From DATCTV01 sp964400685 (GTDB taxonomy: Bacteria; Desulfobacterota; Desulfomonilia; UBA1062), in the NCBI GenBank assembly GCA_964400685.1, contig CAYNVT010000003.1, positions 11,517 to 75,516 of the forward strand: a stretch of DNA of 64,000 nucleotides, written 5' to 3'. The notes beneath the pieces were generated by a model. That model was not told where the DNA came from. It did no database searches and was given only the letters and a program-made list of their open reading frames with translations. A program made the position numbers and the translations under genes. Shown piece by piece: positions 18,938 to 28,011 of this stretch (the stretch's first letter is position 1; each line of letters begins with the position of its first letter).

Positions 18938-19918
18938 CTAAAGATATCCGTTTTCCCTGAACCAGTCGAGGGCCTTTCTGATAGTCACATCGATCGGTGT
19001 CTGTGGCAGGCCGAGTTCATTCACTGCCTTTGAACAGTCATACCACTCGGTCATTTTGCCAATTCTTACCTCGCTGGCAGTGACGACCGGAGGTTTTTTC
19101 GTAAGATTTGCGATAAGTTCAAAGGCATATCCGAACGCAAGTGCAAGCTTGTAAGGCAGCTTCAGGGCGGGCGGCTTCACACCTGCAATATCTGCAATCA
19201 GCCATAAATAATCGTGAACCGTTATGTTTCTGTTTCCCAGAAGGTATCTTTCACCAACCCGGCCCTTTTTCGCCGCAAGGATATGGCCGCGGGCGACATC
19301 CTCGACATCGATGATGTTTATACCGCCGTCAATGTAGCCGGGCATTTTCCTTCTGGCCACATCGATAATCATCTGACCGGACGGCGTCGGCTTTATATCG
19401 TTCACGCCGATGACCAGCGTGGGGTTGACTATCACGACAGGAAGCCCTCTGGTTACATAAATTCTCGCCTCGTTTTCGGCGATGTATTTGGACATGGAAT
19501 AGTGGTCGCGCGCTTCCCAGTAGTTAAAGGCCTTTTCTTCGTTTGCAGGCACGGGGCCGCTTGCGGCTATGGCATTGTTGGTGCTTGTATAAACGATCTT
19601 CTCGACGCCTGCTTCGAGAGCTGCCTGCATTGTCGCCTTCGTTCCGCCGACATTGACATCGTAGAGCAATTTCGGGTCCGGAGACCAGTGGGCGAAATAT
19701 GCGGCCGTAAAATAAAGGGTGTCGCAGCCCTTAAGGGCCTTTTTCATGGAATCGGTGTCGCGGATGTCTCCGTACACCTTCTCGACATCAAGATTGTCGA
19801 TATTGCGCGTATCGCTGGTTTTTCTTATCAGAACCTTTACCTCAACATCATCCTTTATAAGTTCTCTGGCGATTGCCGAACCGATGAACCCGGTTGAGCC
19901 GGTAACAAGCTTCTTCAT
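18938..19918 (-). CDS. HpnA-like NAD-dependent sugar epimerase/dehydratase
   Basis: A 326-residue extended short-chain dehydrogenase. TGSTGFIG is the NAD-binding glycine motif and YSMSKYIAE supplies the Tyr-x3-Lys pair. The stretches VVIVNPTLVIGVNDIKPTPSG and YIDGGINIIDVEDVARGH closely resemble HpnA, the hopanoid-associated epimerase. No other hopanoid gene is in the window, so that role is unproven. ATG 19918 (MKKLVTG) is chosen over an in-frame upstream Met because the upstream codons overlap pgm and lack similarity. It follows pgm by 19 bp, probably the same operon. Confidence 0.85.
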   Translation of the reverse strand: MKKLVTGSTGFIGSAIARELIKDDVEVKVLIRKTSDTRNIDNLDVEKVYGDIRDTDSMKKALKGCDTLYFTAAYFAHWSPDPKLLYDVNVGGTKATMQAALEAGVEKIVYTSTNNAIAASGPVPANEEKAFNYWEARDHYSMSKYIAENEARIYVTRGLPVVIVNPTLVIGVNDIKPTPSGQMIIDVARRKMPGYIDGGINIIDVEDVARGHILAAKKGRVGERYLLGNRNITVHDYLWLIADIAGVKPPALKLPYKLALAFGYAFELIANLTKKPPVVTASEVRIGKMTEWYDCSKAVNELGLPQTPIDVTIRKALDWFRENGYL

Positions 19919-19937
19919 AGTCTTCCGTGCCCCCTTG

Positions 19938-21581
19938 TCAGTTTTCCGCGTTAAAGGCTGAATTGACGATATCCTGGGCCTCTTCTTTGATCCTTTCCAG
20001 GTGGTCTTTACCTTTGAAACTCTCGGCATATATCTTGTAAACGTCTTCAGTGCCGGACGGCCGCGCCGCGAACCAGCCGTTTTGCGCGGTGACCTTGAGG
20101 CCGCCTATGGCCGCACCGTTGCCCGGTGCATTTGTCAGAATGGCGGTAATCTTTTCACCGGCAAGGGTGCTGGTTGTTATCTGAGAAGGTGCAAGTTTTT
20201 TGAGGATGCTCCGTTCTTTCGCATTTGCCACGGCATCGGTGCGTTCATATACGGGATTTCCGAAGGCTTCCGTCAGTTCGCTGTAATGTTGGGCCGGGTC
20301 TTTGCCGGTAGTCGAAAGAATCTCAGCAGCGAGCAGGTCCATGATAATGCCGTCCTTATCAGTCGTCCATACAGTCCCGTCGAGCCTCAAAAATGACGCG
20401 CCTGCGCTTTCTTCGCCTCCGAATCCGTATGAGCCGTCAATAAGCCCGTCAACGAACCACTTGAACCCTACAGGGACCTCGCTCAGTTTTCTGCCGAGCC
20501 GGGAAGCGACCCGATCGATCATTGAACTGCTGACCAGAGTCTTTCCCACTGCCGCATCGGACCTCCAGCCTGGCCGGTTGGCAAAGAGATAATTTATGGC
20601 CACGGCAAGATAGTGATTCGGATTCATTAGCCCTGCGCTTTTCGTGACAATGCCGTGCCTGTCGAAATCAGGGTCGTTGCCGAACGCCAGATCGTATTTG
20701 TCCTTGTGGCTTATGAGGCCCGCCATAGCATAAGGCGAAGAGCAGTCCATGCGTATTTTGCCGTCCTTGTCGACCGTCATGAAAGAAAACGTGGGGTCCG
20801 CATGGTTGTTCATGATTTCAATATCGAGGCCGTAGACATCCGCTATGACCTGCCAGAAGCCGAGGCCGGAACCGCCCAGCGCATCGGCGCCGAGCTTGAG
20901 GCCGGCCGTTTTTACCGCATTCATATTGACCACGTTCTTCAGGTCGTTGACATATGCCGTGACATAATCATGGTAATGCGTGGTAGCAGCCTTTACCGCA
21001 TTTTCATAGGAAACCCGTTTTACGTCCCTGTTGCCTGATTTAAGCAGCTCGTTCGCCCTTTTCGCGATCTGATCGGTTATATCGGTATCGGCCGGTCCTC
21101 CATTGGGCGGGTTATATTTGAAACCGCCGTTGTCCGGAGGATTATGCGAAGGGGTAATGACAACGCCATCCGCAAGCCCGCGGGTTCTATCTTTGTTATA
21201 GGTCAGGATTGCATGAGAGATTACCGGGGTCGGCGTGTATTCCTTTGTTATCATCACATCAACGTCGTTTGCGGCCAGCACCTCAAGCGCTGTCGAATGT
21301 GCGGGCTCGGACAGCGCGTGGGTATCCATACCGAGAAAGAGCGGGCCCGTGATGTTTTTACTTTTCCGGTATTCGCAGATGGCCTGAGTGATGGCCAGGA
21401 TGTGCGCCTCGTTGAAGCTGCCATTCATGGACATGCCGCGGTGCCCAGATGTGCCGAATTCAACGAGGTTGGCGGGGTTTTCAGGATCAGGTTTTATGAC
21501 ATAGTACGCGCTTATCAGTTTCGGGATGTTTGCGAGTATTTGGGCCGGGGCCTTCTTTCCTGCCAATGGACTGATCGCCAT
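19938..21581 (-). CDS. pgm: Phosphoglucomutase (alpha-D-glucose-phosphate specific)
   Basis: A 547-residue alpha-D-phosphohexomutase interconverting glucose 1- and 6-phosphate, linking glycolysis to glycogen and cell-surface sugars. The phosphoserine loop is TPSHNPPDNGGFKYNPP, the metal loop is FGNDPDFDRHG, the sugar-binding loop is GGEESAGASF, and the C-terminal phosphate-binding RPSGTED is present. The match is to the bacterial Pgm (about 545 residues) rather than the phosphoglucosamine type. ATG 21581 has AAGGAGG. It is co-directional with dapL upstream and the epimerase downstream. Confidence 0.95.
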   Translation of the reverse strand: MAISPLAGKKAPAQILANIPKLISAYYVIKPDPENPANLVEFGTSGHRGMSMNGSFNEAHILAITQAICEYRKSKNITGPLFLGMDTHALSEPAHSTALEVLAANDVDVMITKEYTPTPVISHAILTYNKDRTRGLADGVVITPSHNPPDNGGFKYNPPNGGPADTDITDQIAKRANELLKSGNRDVKRVSYENAVKAATTHYHDYVTAYVNDLKNVVNMNAVKTAGLKLGADALGGSGLGFWQVIADVYGLDIEIMNNHADPTFSFMTVDKDGKIRMDCSSPYAMAGLISHKDKYDLAFGNDPDFDRHGIVTKSAGLMNPNHYLAVAINYLFANRPGWRSDAAVGKTLVSSSMIDRVASRLGRKLSEVPVGFKWFVDGLIDGSYGFGGEESAGASFLRLDGTVWTTDKDGIIMDLLAAEILSTTGKDPAQHYSELTEAFGNPVYERTDAVANAKERSILKKLAPSQITTSTLAGEKITAILTNAPGNGAAIGGLKVTAQNGWFAARPSGTEDVYKIYAESFKGKDHLERIKEEAQDIVNSAFNAEN

Positions 21582-21600
21582 TTAATACCTCCTTTACACT

Positions 21601-21660
21601 TTATAGATTTGCCGCTTCCTTCCAGACCGGCAAATCTTCAAAGCGCTCATATGTCGGCAT
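21601..21660 (-). pseudogene. Remnant of a four-helix-bundle (23S rRNA-IVS type) gene
   Basis: Between dapL and pgm the minus strand encodes a 19-codon peptide, MPTYERFEDLPVWKEAANL, then a stop. This is a near-perfect match to the N-terminus of the four-helix-bundle protein family found in 23S rRNA intervening sequences and beside diversity-generating retroelements (Y-ERFEDLxVW-A). The remaining 100 or so residues of the family are absent, so this looks like the stump of a deleted gene. Confidence 0.7.
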
Positions 21661-21664
21661 AGGG

Positions 21665-22888
21665 CTATTTAAGCGCCTCTTTGATCCTGTCCAGGGCCTT
21701 TTCGACGTTCTCCCTTGAATTGAATGCGCTGATACGGATGAAACCCTGGCCGCACCTGCCGAACCCTGCGCCGGGTGTAGTGACCACGCCAGCTTTCTCG
21801 AGGAGCATGCTGAAGAACTCCCAGGAATCTCTCCCGCTGTCCACCCATATATAAGGAGAGTTTTCGCCGCCGGTGCAGGCAAGTCCGAGCCCTCCCACAG
21901 CCTGCCTGATGTGCTTCGCATTTTCCAGATAATAATCGCTCAGCTCCCGGACCTGCTTTTTCCCTTCTGTTGAATATGTGGCTTCAGCCGCACGCTGCAC
22001 AGGATAGCTTACACCGTTGAACTTGGTCGTATGCCGCCGGTTCCAGAATCCGTGCAAATTATATTTATTCCCGGCCGCATCATAGACCATGCATTCTTTC
22101 GGGATCACGGTATAGGCGCAGCGTGTTCCCGTAAAACCGGCGGTCTTGGAATAGCTGCGTGATTCTATCGCCACTTCGCGGGCGCCTTTTATCTCGAATA
22201 TGCTTCTGGGCAGTTCTTTATCCCGGATGAATTCTTCATAGGCCGCATCATAGATGATGAGCGCCTTGTTTTTCTTTGCGTAATCGACCCATTTTTCAAG
22301 TTCCGCCTTTGTGATGGTAGCGCCAGTCGGGTTGTTGGGAAAGCAGAGGTAAATCAAGTCAACGGGTTCTCTGGGCAGCTCAGGCACGAAATGGTTTTCC
22401 TTCGTGCAGTCAAGGTAAACAACTCCTTCATAGCGGCCGTCATTGTAATTCCCCGTTCTTCCGGCCATGACGTTTGTGTCGATGTAGACCGGATAAACCG
22501 GGTCGGGAATGGCTATTCTAATGTCGCCCGCAAAAAGCTCCTGGATATTTCCGGTGTCGCATTTTGCACCGTCGCTTACGAACACCTCATCCGCGTTTAT
22601 GTCGGCGCCCCTTGCCTGAAAATCCTCCCGGGCTATAGCCTCGCGAAGGAAGTCATAGCCCTGCTCCGGACCATAGCCCCGGAATGTGGCATCATCTGAC
22701 ATCTCGTCGGTTGCCTTGTGAAATGCATCTATACACGCCTTGGGCAGGGCCCTGGTCACATCACCGATGCCCAGCCTGATGACCTCTCTGTCGGGGTTTA
22801 CCTTCTGGAAAGCGGCCACGCGCTTTGCTATCTCCGAAAACAGATATGATGACTGAAGCTTCAGGTAGTTTTCATTTAATCTTATCAT
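21665..22888 (-). CDS. dapL: LL-diaminopimelate aminotransferase
   Basis: A 407-residue PLP enzyme that makes LL-diaminopimelate directly from tetrahydrodipicolinate and glutamate, bypassing the DapC/D/E route to lysine and peptidoglycan. The opening ENYLKLQSSYLFSEIAKRV and RLGIGDVTRALP are diagnostic. YGPEQGYDFLREAIA, CFPNNPTGATIT and the PLP lysine in SRSYSKTAGFTGTR are also present. This pathway is usual in deltaproteobacteria, Chlamydiae and plants. ATG 22888 has GAGGGG 4 nt upstream. Confidence 0.95.
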   Translation of the reverse strand: MIRLNENYLKLQSSYLFSEIAKRVAAFQKVNPDREVIRLGIGDVTRALPKACIDAFHKATDEMSDDATFRGYGPEQGYDFLREAIAREDFQARGADINADEVFVSDGAKCDTGNIQELFAGDIRIAIPDPVYPVYIDTNVMAGRTGNYNDGRYEGVVYLDCTKENHFVPELPREPVDLIYLCFPNNPTGATITKAELEKWVDYAKKNKALIIYDAAYEEFIRDKELPRSIFEIKGAREVAIESRSYSKTAGFTGTRCAYTVIPKECMVYDAAGNKYNLHGFWNRRHTTKFNGVSYPVQRAAEATYSTEGKKQVRELSDYYLENAKHIRQAVGGLGLACTGGENSPYIWVDSGRDSWEFFSMLLEKAGVVTTPGAGFGRCGQGFIRISAFNSRENVEKALDRIKEALK

Positions 22889-22955
22889 AATCCCCTCTGA
22901 ATTTTATTTTATTTTTTACCGGCGATTCATGCAAACCGTCAAGCCGAAGTCAGGT

Positions 22956-24371
22956 TCATGGAAGCACCTTGCCGGGGTTCATGATCCCGTTCGGATCGAA
23001 CACTTTTTTAATTCCCTTCATGATTTCAAGCTGGGCGGCATCAATGAATAAAGGCATATACTGTTTCTTGACAACGCCTATCCCATGCTCGCCCGAGACT
23101 ACACCGTTAAGCCTTCTGCCTGCCTCATGCAGCCGGTCCCTAATCTCATTGGCCTTATTATGGGAATCCTCAATCTCTTTCCATTCTCCATCATCCCATA
23201 CATCCTTCATCAGATGCACATGGACATTTCCATCCGCCGCATGCCCGTAAACGGGAAGCCATACACCGAAGTCCTTCTCGGCTTCGCGGACCTCATACAC
23301 AAACCTGTCGATTAAAGCCCTCGGAACGCACACGTCAAGCAGATCGATCATGTGGTCGTGAAGTGCCTCGTACATAAGGCTCCTTATCGTGAGCACGTTC
23401 TTCTGCTTTTCACTGTCATCGGCAACATAGACATCAATTGCGCCCTCGGAAAGGCATATCTCGGAAATCCTGCCTGAAAGTTCAAGAAGGCCATCCGTGT
23501 CAGGGGCATCTACAATGAACATCAGATGCGCCTCGCCTTCTTCGCACGGCCATTTTTTTCTCAAATGCTGCTCGGTCACTGTGATCGCCTTCCTGTCGAT
23601 GAACTCGACGGCCATAGGAATAATGCGGTTCATCAGGATCAACGGTACGGTCCTGATCGCGTCGGTTATTGTTTTAAAAGGCACTACCAGAGTGAACATT
23701 GCACCTGGGGGCGGGGTAAGGTTGAGTATCGCTTTCGTGACAATCCCCAGCGTCCCTTCGGAGCCGATCATGAGATTGAGCAGGCTGTAGCCGGTTGAAC
23801 TCTTCATGAGCTTGCCGCCGAGCTCGATAACCTTTCCACCGGCAAGGACCACTTCCATGCCGCGAACATAATTTCTTATAACTCCGTATTTCACGGCGCG
23901 CGCCCCGCCCGCGTTAGTGGCGATAAGCCCTCCTATCTGAGCGCCTTCGTCGCCCGGATGGGGAGGGAACAGAAGGCCGCTACCCTCTATCGCATCGTAA
24001 AACTCCCTTAATGTAACTCCGGCCTCTACCACTCCCATAAGGTTCGCCTTGTCGATCTCGATTATGCGCTTCATCCTTTCAAGCGAAAGCACGATACCGC
24101 CCGAAACAGGCACGCAGCCGCCGCATAAGCCGGTGCCGCCTCCCCTCGGGGTCACCGGAATCTTATGGGTGTCCGCCAGTTTGAGTATCCCGCTCACCTC
24201 GTCTGTGCTGCCGGGCCTGACAACACATGCCGGGAACCTTCTGACATCTTTTTCTGCGAACTCATCATGGGAATAGGGTTCAAGCAAATCCATATCTGTT
24301 ATGACGTTGCCGGGGCCAACGATAGTGGCCAATCCGGCAAGAATTTCACTGTTCAGTTTTGCGTATTCCAC
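22956..24371 (-). CDS. glcD: FAD-linked oxidase, GlcD (glycolate/D-lactate dehydrogenase) family
   Basis: A 471-residue flavoprotein of the vanillyl-alcohol-oxidase fold, oxidising 2-hydroxyacids such as glycolate or D-lactate. FAD-binding segments are PVTPRGGGTGLCGGCVPV, GDEGAQIGGLIATNAGG and GSEGTLGIVT. The C-terminal VSGEHGIGVVKKQYMP has the conserved active-site region. No GlcE/GlcF or iron-sulfur subunit is adjacent, so the electron acceptor is unclear. The start is GTG 24371, inside the end of yhbY (26-bp overlap), which implies translational coupling. Confidence 0.9.
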   Translation of the reverse strand: MEYAKLNSEILAGLATIVGPGNVITDMDLLEPYSHDEFAEKDVRRFPACVVRPGSTDEVSGILKLADTHKIPVTPRGGGTGLCGGCVPVSGGIVLSLERMKRIIEIDKANLMGVVEAGVTLREFYDAIEGSGLLFPPHPGDEGAQIGGLIATNAGGARAVKYGVIRNYVRGMEVVLAGGKVIELGGKLMKSSTGYSLLNLMIGSEGTLGIVTKAILNLTPPPGAMFTLVVPFKTITDAIRTVPLILMNRIIPMAVEFIDRKAITVTEQHLRKKWPCEEGEAHLMFIVDAPDTDGLLELSGRISEICLSEGAIDVYVADDSEKQKNVLTIRSLMYEALHDHMIDLLDVCVPRALIDRFVYEVREAEKDFGVWLPVYGHAADGNVHVHLMKDVWDDGEWKEIEDSHNKANEIRDRLHEAGRRLNGVVSGEHGIGVVKKQYMPLFIDAAQLEIMKGIKKVFDPNGIMNPGKVLP

Positions 24372-24684
24372 CTGATCTTCCCTTTACAGGCAGTTTGATC
24401 CTGCGTTTTGCTTCATCTTCATTCTCTTTAAAAAAGATTGCGATATTGCCTATCATTCCTACCATCTCGCTTCCGGTAATTTCTTCAATCTCTTTGGAGA
24501 GGGCTTTTTTCTCTTCCTTGAACTCGTTGAATTTGATCTTTATCAATTCTCTTGCCGAAAAGGCCTCTTGAATGGATTCCACCACCTCATTTTTCAGCCC
24601 GCTCTTTCCTATCTGCACAACCGGTTTTAAACTGTGAGCCAGCCCTCTCAGATATGTCCTTTCAAATCCCTTAAGCTTTTGCAT
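24346..24684 (-). CDS. yhbY: YhbY-type RNA-binding protein (CRM domain)
   Basis: A 112-residue protein consisting of one CRM domain, which associates with pre-50S ribosomal particles in E. coli. Typical are LRGLAHSLKPVVQIGKSGL and ELIKIKFNEF, followed by an acidic/basic helix and a final strand (GNIAIFFKENED). Length is close to the family norm (about 97), with a basic C-terminal tail (KLPVKGRSGGIRKTEQ). It overlaps glcD by 26 bp and is the first gene of the minus-strand run. Confidence 0.9.
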   Translation of the reverse strand: MQKLKGFERTYLRGLAHSLKPVVQIGKSGLKNEVVESIQEAFSARELIKIKFNEFKEEKKALSKEIEEITGSEMVGMIGNIAIFFKENEDEAKRRIKLPVKGRSGGIRKTEQ

Positions 24685-24731
24685 GGTTTACACCGCCAGT
24701 TAAATTTATTTATGCGATAAAGAGTTACCTG

Positions 24732-24740
24732 TGCTATAAT
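24732..24740 (+). promoter_or_regulatory. Extended -10 promoter element for the ligase gene
   Basis: TGCTATAAT, an extended -10 (TG-n-TATAAT), lies 37 bp before ATG 24778 in the divergent gap with yhbY. No good -35 hexamer is seen at 16-18 bp, which extended -10 promoters can do without. Confidence 0.5.
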
Positions 24741-24777
24741 CCTTAGAAAATAAAATTGTAAATGGCAGGAAATTGTT

Positions 24778-26256
24778 ATGGAAGCAAGTTTATTTGAGAA
24801 GGCAAGGTATTACTGGACAGACACCAAACAAGTCCTGAAGACACTCAAGCTCAAAAAGGAATTCGATAGAAACCAGAAGCTTTATCCCGAACAGATCAAA
24901 AGACTGCAGGAGCTCAAATTCCGCCGCTTGATCAGGCATGCAGTAGCAAATTCCGAATTTTACAGGGAATACTACAAGGGCATCAATATTGACACGTGCA
25001 GTATAACCGACCTGCCGACGCTCACAAAAAGAATGATGATGGATAATTATGACAGACTGGTCACGGATAAAAGACTCAACAGGAAAGACCTGACCGAATA
25101 CCTCAAGATTCCCGAGAACGCATCCGTCAATTACAAGAACGATTTCGTGATCCTCAACTCTTCCGGGACCACGGGAGAGAAGGCGATTATGGGTTATCAC
25201 TGGGAGGAGTTCAGGAATGTCTTTGCAGTTGCAATGTCAAGAGGCAGCAATGATGCGGCAAATCCGTTTATGCTTCTGAAATCAATCGTCTACAAGCCGC
25301 TCAAGATTGCCAACATCATGCTTATCAACAGCCATTCGGCCAGCTTTGTAGTAACCTTCAGGGTGTGCACGGTCGAAGACCACCCCCTGATGAAAAACAG
25401 GTTCTTCTCAATATTTACCCCGCTAGGAAAGCTCGTTGACCAGCTGAATGAATTTCAGCCGCACATACTTCAGATTTATCCGAGCGCGTTACATTATCTT
25501 GCCTATGAACAGCTTGAGGGCAGGCTGAAACTCAAATTTGACGACAAACGAAGCTCAATCATCTCCTTCAGCGAACCCCTTGAAGAGAAAACAAAGGAAA
25601 TGGTTAAAAAAGCTTTCGGAGTCGATGTGACTAATACTTACGGCGCTTGCGAGAGCATCATGCTTGCGCGGGAATGTGAGCGCCATTCAGGCATGCACGT
25701 AAACAGCGACCTGGTCATACTCGAACCTGTTGACGAGAATTACAGACCTGTGGAACCTGGAAAAGCGAGCAACAGGATACTAGTAACCAACCTCTACACC
25801 TTTGCGCAACCGATGATCAGGTACGAGGTCAATGACAGGCTCATCATGGACGAAAAAGAATGCACTTGCGGCAGCAGGCTACCGCTCATCAGAACAGTAG
25901 AGGGCAGAACCGAGGAAATACTCTATATATCCAAACCCGGTGGCGGTTACGAACCTATACATCCCTATATCTTCGTTGTTCCGGCGCTGAACATGCAGGG
26001 CTTCAAGGAATATCAGATAGAGCAGGTCGAGAGGAACAAGGCCATATTCAGGGTGGTACCGGAGAAGCCCGGCACGATAACGCCTGAGGACCTTGTCAGG
26101 ATTATGGAATTCAACATGGAACGTGAAGGCCTTGCAGGGCGAATCACTTTTGAAGGTGAAGTGCTGGACATGATCCCGAGGGATCCAGTAAGCGGGAAAG
26201 TCATCCAGGTGAAGACAAGAGTAGGCAAGCCGGAAGGTATAGACGAAAAGTTCTGA
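24778..26256 (+). CDS. PaaK/CapK-like adenylate-forming ligase
   Basis: A 492-residue member of the phenylacetate-CoA ligase branch of the ANL superfamily, which activates a carboxylate with ATP as an adenylate and usually transfers it to CoA. The nucleotide loop is NSSGTTGEKAIMG, the mid motif is TYGACES, and YEVNDRL plus a C-terminal lysine region (PRDPVSGKVIQVKTRVG) complete it. The N-terminal FRRLIRHAVANSEFYREYY is typical of PaaK/CapK. The acyl substrate cannot be read from sequence. It converges on a phosphopantetheinyl transferase, so loading of a carrier protein is possible but not shown. Confidence 0.85.
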   Translation: MEASLFEKARYYWTDTKQVLKTLKLKKEFDRNQKLYPEQIKRLQELKFRRLIRHAVANSEFYREYYKGINIDTCSITDLPTLTKRMMMDNYDRLVTDKRLNRKDLTEYLKIPENASVNYKNDFVILNSSGTTGEKAIMGYHWEEFRNVFAVAMSRGSNDAANPFMLLKSIVYKPLKIANIMLINSHSASFVVTFRVCTVEDHPLMKNRFFSIFTPLGKLVDQLNEFQPHILQIYPSALHYLAYEQLEGRLKLKFDDKRSSIISFSEPLEEKTKEMVKKAFGVDVTNTYGACESIMLARECERHSGMHVNSDLVILEPVDENYRPVEPGKASNRILVTNLYTFAQPMIRYEVNDRLIMDEKECTCGSRLPLIRTVEGRTEEILYISKPGGGYEPIHPYIFVVPALNMQGFKEYQIEQVERNKAIFRVVPEKPGTITPEDLVRIMEFNMEREGLAGRITFEGEVLDMIPRDPVSGKVIQVKTRVGKPEGIDEKF

Positions 26257-26276
26257 CTGCAAGCCTGCTCCGGCTG

Positions 26277-26918
26277 TTAAAGCATGACATAACTCAGGAT
26301 ATAGCGGGAATTTATTCTTGAGCCTATTTCAAAGGCAAAACCTTCTTCAAACGGGATATACTTTTTTAAAAGTCTGGCATCAAAGGCGGCTTTTTTATCG
26401 TTCCACTGAAGTTCGGCATCATTAAAATCCATATACATTTTTACTGACGGGAAAAAGGCCTTGAAGGCCGCCTCCTTGGCGGAAAAAATCATTTTCATCT
26501 TGTAAAGCTCGTTCCCGACCCATTCCATTTCCTTTCCGGTGCAGACCAGCCTGAAGACATCCTGCGGCATGTCGCCTGCCAGCTCCTCAATATCGATACC
26601 CAGACCTCTGAGCATATTATCATGACATACAGCACAGACAGCTATCCCCGGGCAGTGGCTCAAAGCACCCAGAATTCCCCCGGGCCAAAGCGGTTCGCTG
26701 GATGGGCCTTTGAGGACTGGTCCGGGATTTTCTATTCCGATTGATCTGAGCGCCGCATTACACGCCGCACGTCCGAGAAAAAACTCGTCACGTCTCTTTT
26801 TTACCGCCCTGGGCCCCAGAAGGACTGATTCCTCTCCGGAAAGCACGAAATCGCGTGCAGTTTCCGGGGTGAGGGCTGCATATCCGACAAATGCCGGGAA
26901 TGGATTATTCATCATCAT
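26277..26918 (-). CDS. 4'-phosphopantetheinyl transferase (Sfp/EntD group)
   Basis: A 213-residue enzyme that moves phosphopantetheine from CoA to a serine of an acyl or peptidyl carrier protein. Key motifs are GALSHCPG, the Mg-binding LGIDIEEL and FSAKEAAFKAFFP, in the expected order and spacing. Size fits the EntD/Sfp class rather than the short AcpS. No carrier protein, PKS or NRPS gene is in the window. Three consecutive Met codons start the frame and the ribosome site is weak, so the exact start may be any of them. Confidence 0.87.
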   Translation of the reverse strand: MMMNNPFPAFVGYAALTPETARDFVLSGEESVLLGPRAVKKRRDEFFLGRAACNAALRSIGIENPGPVLKGPSSEPLWPGGILGALSHCPGIAVCAVCHDNMLRGLGIDIEELAGDMPQDVFRLVCTGKEMEWVGNELYKMKMIFSAKEAAFKAFFPSVKMYMDFNDAELQWNDKKAAFDARLLKKYIPFEEGFAFEIGSRINSRYILSYVML

Positions 26919-26992
26919 GCCTAGGTCAATTAATCGGCGTAACTATAGAATAACTGAAGGGCTGATATTTAAAAAACCCCTCACGCAGCTTT

Positions 26993-27994
26993 TTAAGAAT
27001 TTTCTGCCCAGGCCTTTTTTGCAAGGTATCTGTGCTGAGCCTGTGTATATGCGGCAGTATTGTATGTAAGCCACTGATAAGAGGGCCAGTTCAGAACCCT
27101 GAAGCCCTGAGTGTTACGGTCGATTTCGAAAATCATATAGCTGTCACTGTCATACCGTGTCGAAGCGCATGATACGTGGCTTATACCGAAAAGCCTGCTG
27201 AAGTGCACCCACCTGTGCCAGTGGCCGGTGATGACCATTTTCACGCAATCCCTGTGGCTCTTCAGCACGGAAAAGACATCTAGATCGCCTACCTCATCAG
27301 GCATTATCATTATCATGGGCTGATGGAAAAAGATGAAGCAGGGGTTTTTTTCTGCAAGCAGAGCTTCAAGCCAGAGCAGCTGCTCTTCACCGAACGAGCC
27401 GAGATCGTCATTATATTTTGCGCTCTCCGGATTCATTGAGCAGCCTAAGTAATTGTTCAAATGGATGAAGCGGAATCCTTTCAGGTCAATATAATAATAG
27501 GGATCAAGCCCCCATTTTTCCCTGAAAAGGGCGTGCGAGAATTCAAGCGGTATGTCGGGAAGGTCATAATCATGATTACCGAAGCCGGGATATACGGGCA
27601 TGTTGAAGCCGGCAGTAATCTCTTTGACTATGTCGAAACGGGTCCTGTTGCTGAAATAGAAATCATAATCCTTTGACGGGTAGTTGTGGATATAATCGCC
27701 TGCGATAAAAACGGCCTCGATTTTCGGATCAAGGCTGTTGATTGTTTCTCTTGCTGCTGTATATCGTTCGGCGGTCTTGAACATGGATTCCGTATCAACC
27801 TGATTGCTTTCAGGGCCCTGATAAAACTCGTCAATTATATGCGTGTCAGCAAGAACGGCGAAATAAAAATATCTGTCAGGGTCGCATGCACTCAGCGCAA
27901 GCGGCATTGACGACAAAGCAACAAGCCCTGCACCTTTACCGGCAAGCCTGATGAAGTCCCTTCTTGAGTATCCGCTACCACCTGATATCTTCAT
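26993..27994 (-). CDS. Tat-exported calcineurin-like metallophosphoesterase
   Basis: A 333-residue exported phosphoesterase. SRRDFIRLAGKGAG is a twin-arginine signal, and LALSACD may also be a lipobox. The dinuclear metal motifs follow in order: FAVLADTHI, IAGDYIHN, FGNHDYD, FFHQP and TGHWHRW. This order matches cyclic-nucleotide/purple phosphatase-type metallophosphoesterases acting outside the cytoplasm on phosphomono- or diesters. ATG 27994 is preceded by GGGGG at good spacing. An in-frame Met upstream would overlap glnA. It lies 17 bp after glnA on the same strand. Confidence 0.87.
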   Translation of the reverse strand: MKISGGSGYSRRDFIRLAGKGAGLVALSSMPLALSACDPDRYFYFAVLADTHIIDEFYQGPESNQVDTESMFKTAERYTAARETINSLDPKIEAVFIAGDYIHNYPSKDYDFYFSNRTRFDIVKEITAGFNMPVYPGFGNHDYDLPDIPLEFSHALFREKWGLDPYYYIDLKGFRFIHLNNYLGCSMNPESAKYNDDLGSFGEEQLLWLEALLAEKNPCFIFFHQPMIMIMPDEVGDLDVFSVLKSHRDCVKMVITGHWHRWVHFSRLFGISHVSCASTRYDSDSYMIFEIDRNTQGFRVLNWPSYQWLTYNTAAYTQAQHRYLAKKAWAENS

Positions 27995-28011
27995 TCCAAC
28001 CCCCTTAGCGT

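Noticed and set aside
19214..19897. 227-codon frame opposite the HpnA-like epimerase
   Set aside because: No ribosome site or recognisable motif; the minus strand carries clear cofactor and catalytic motifs.
18938..19918. Hopanoid biosynthesis cluster
   Set aside because: Only the HpnA-like gene is present; no squalene-hopene cyclase, HpnH or HpnG in the window.
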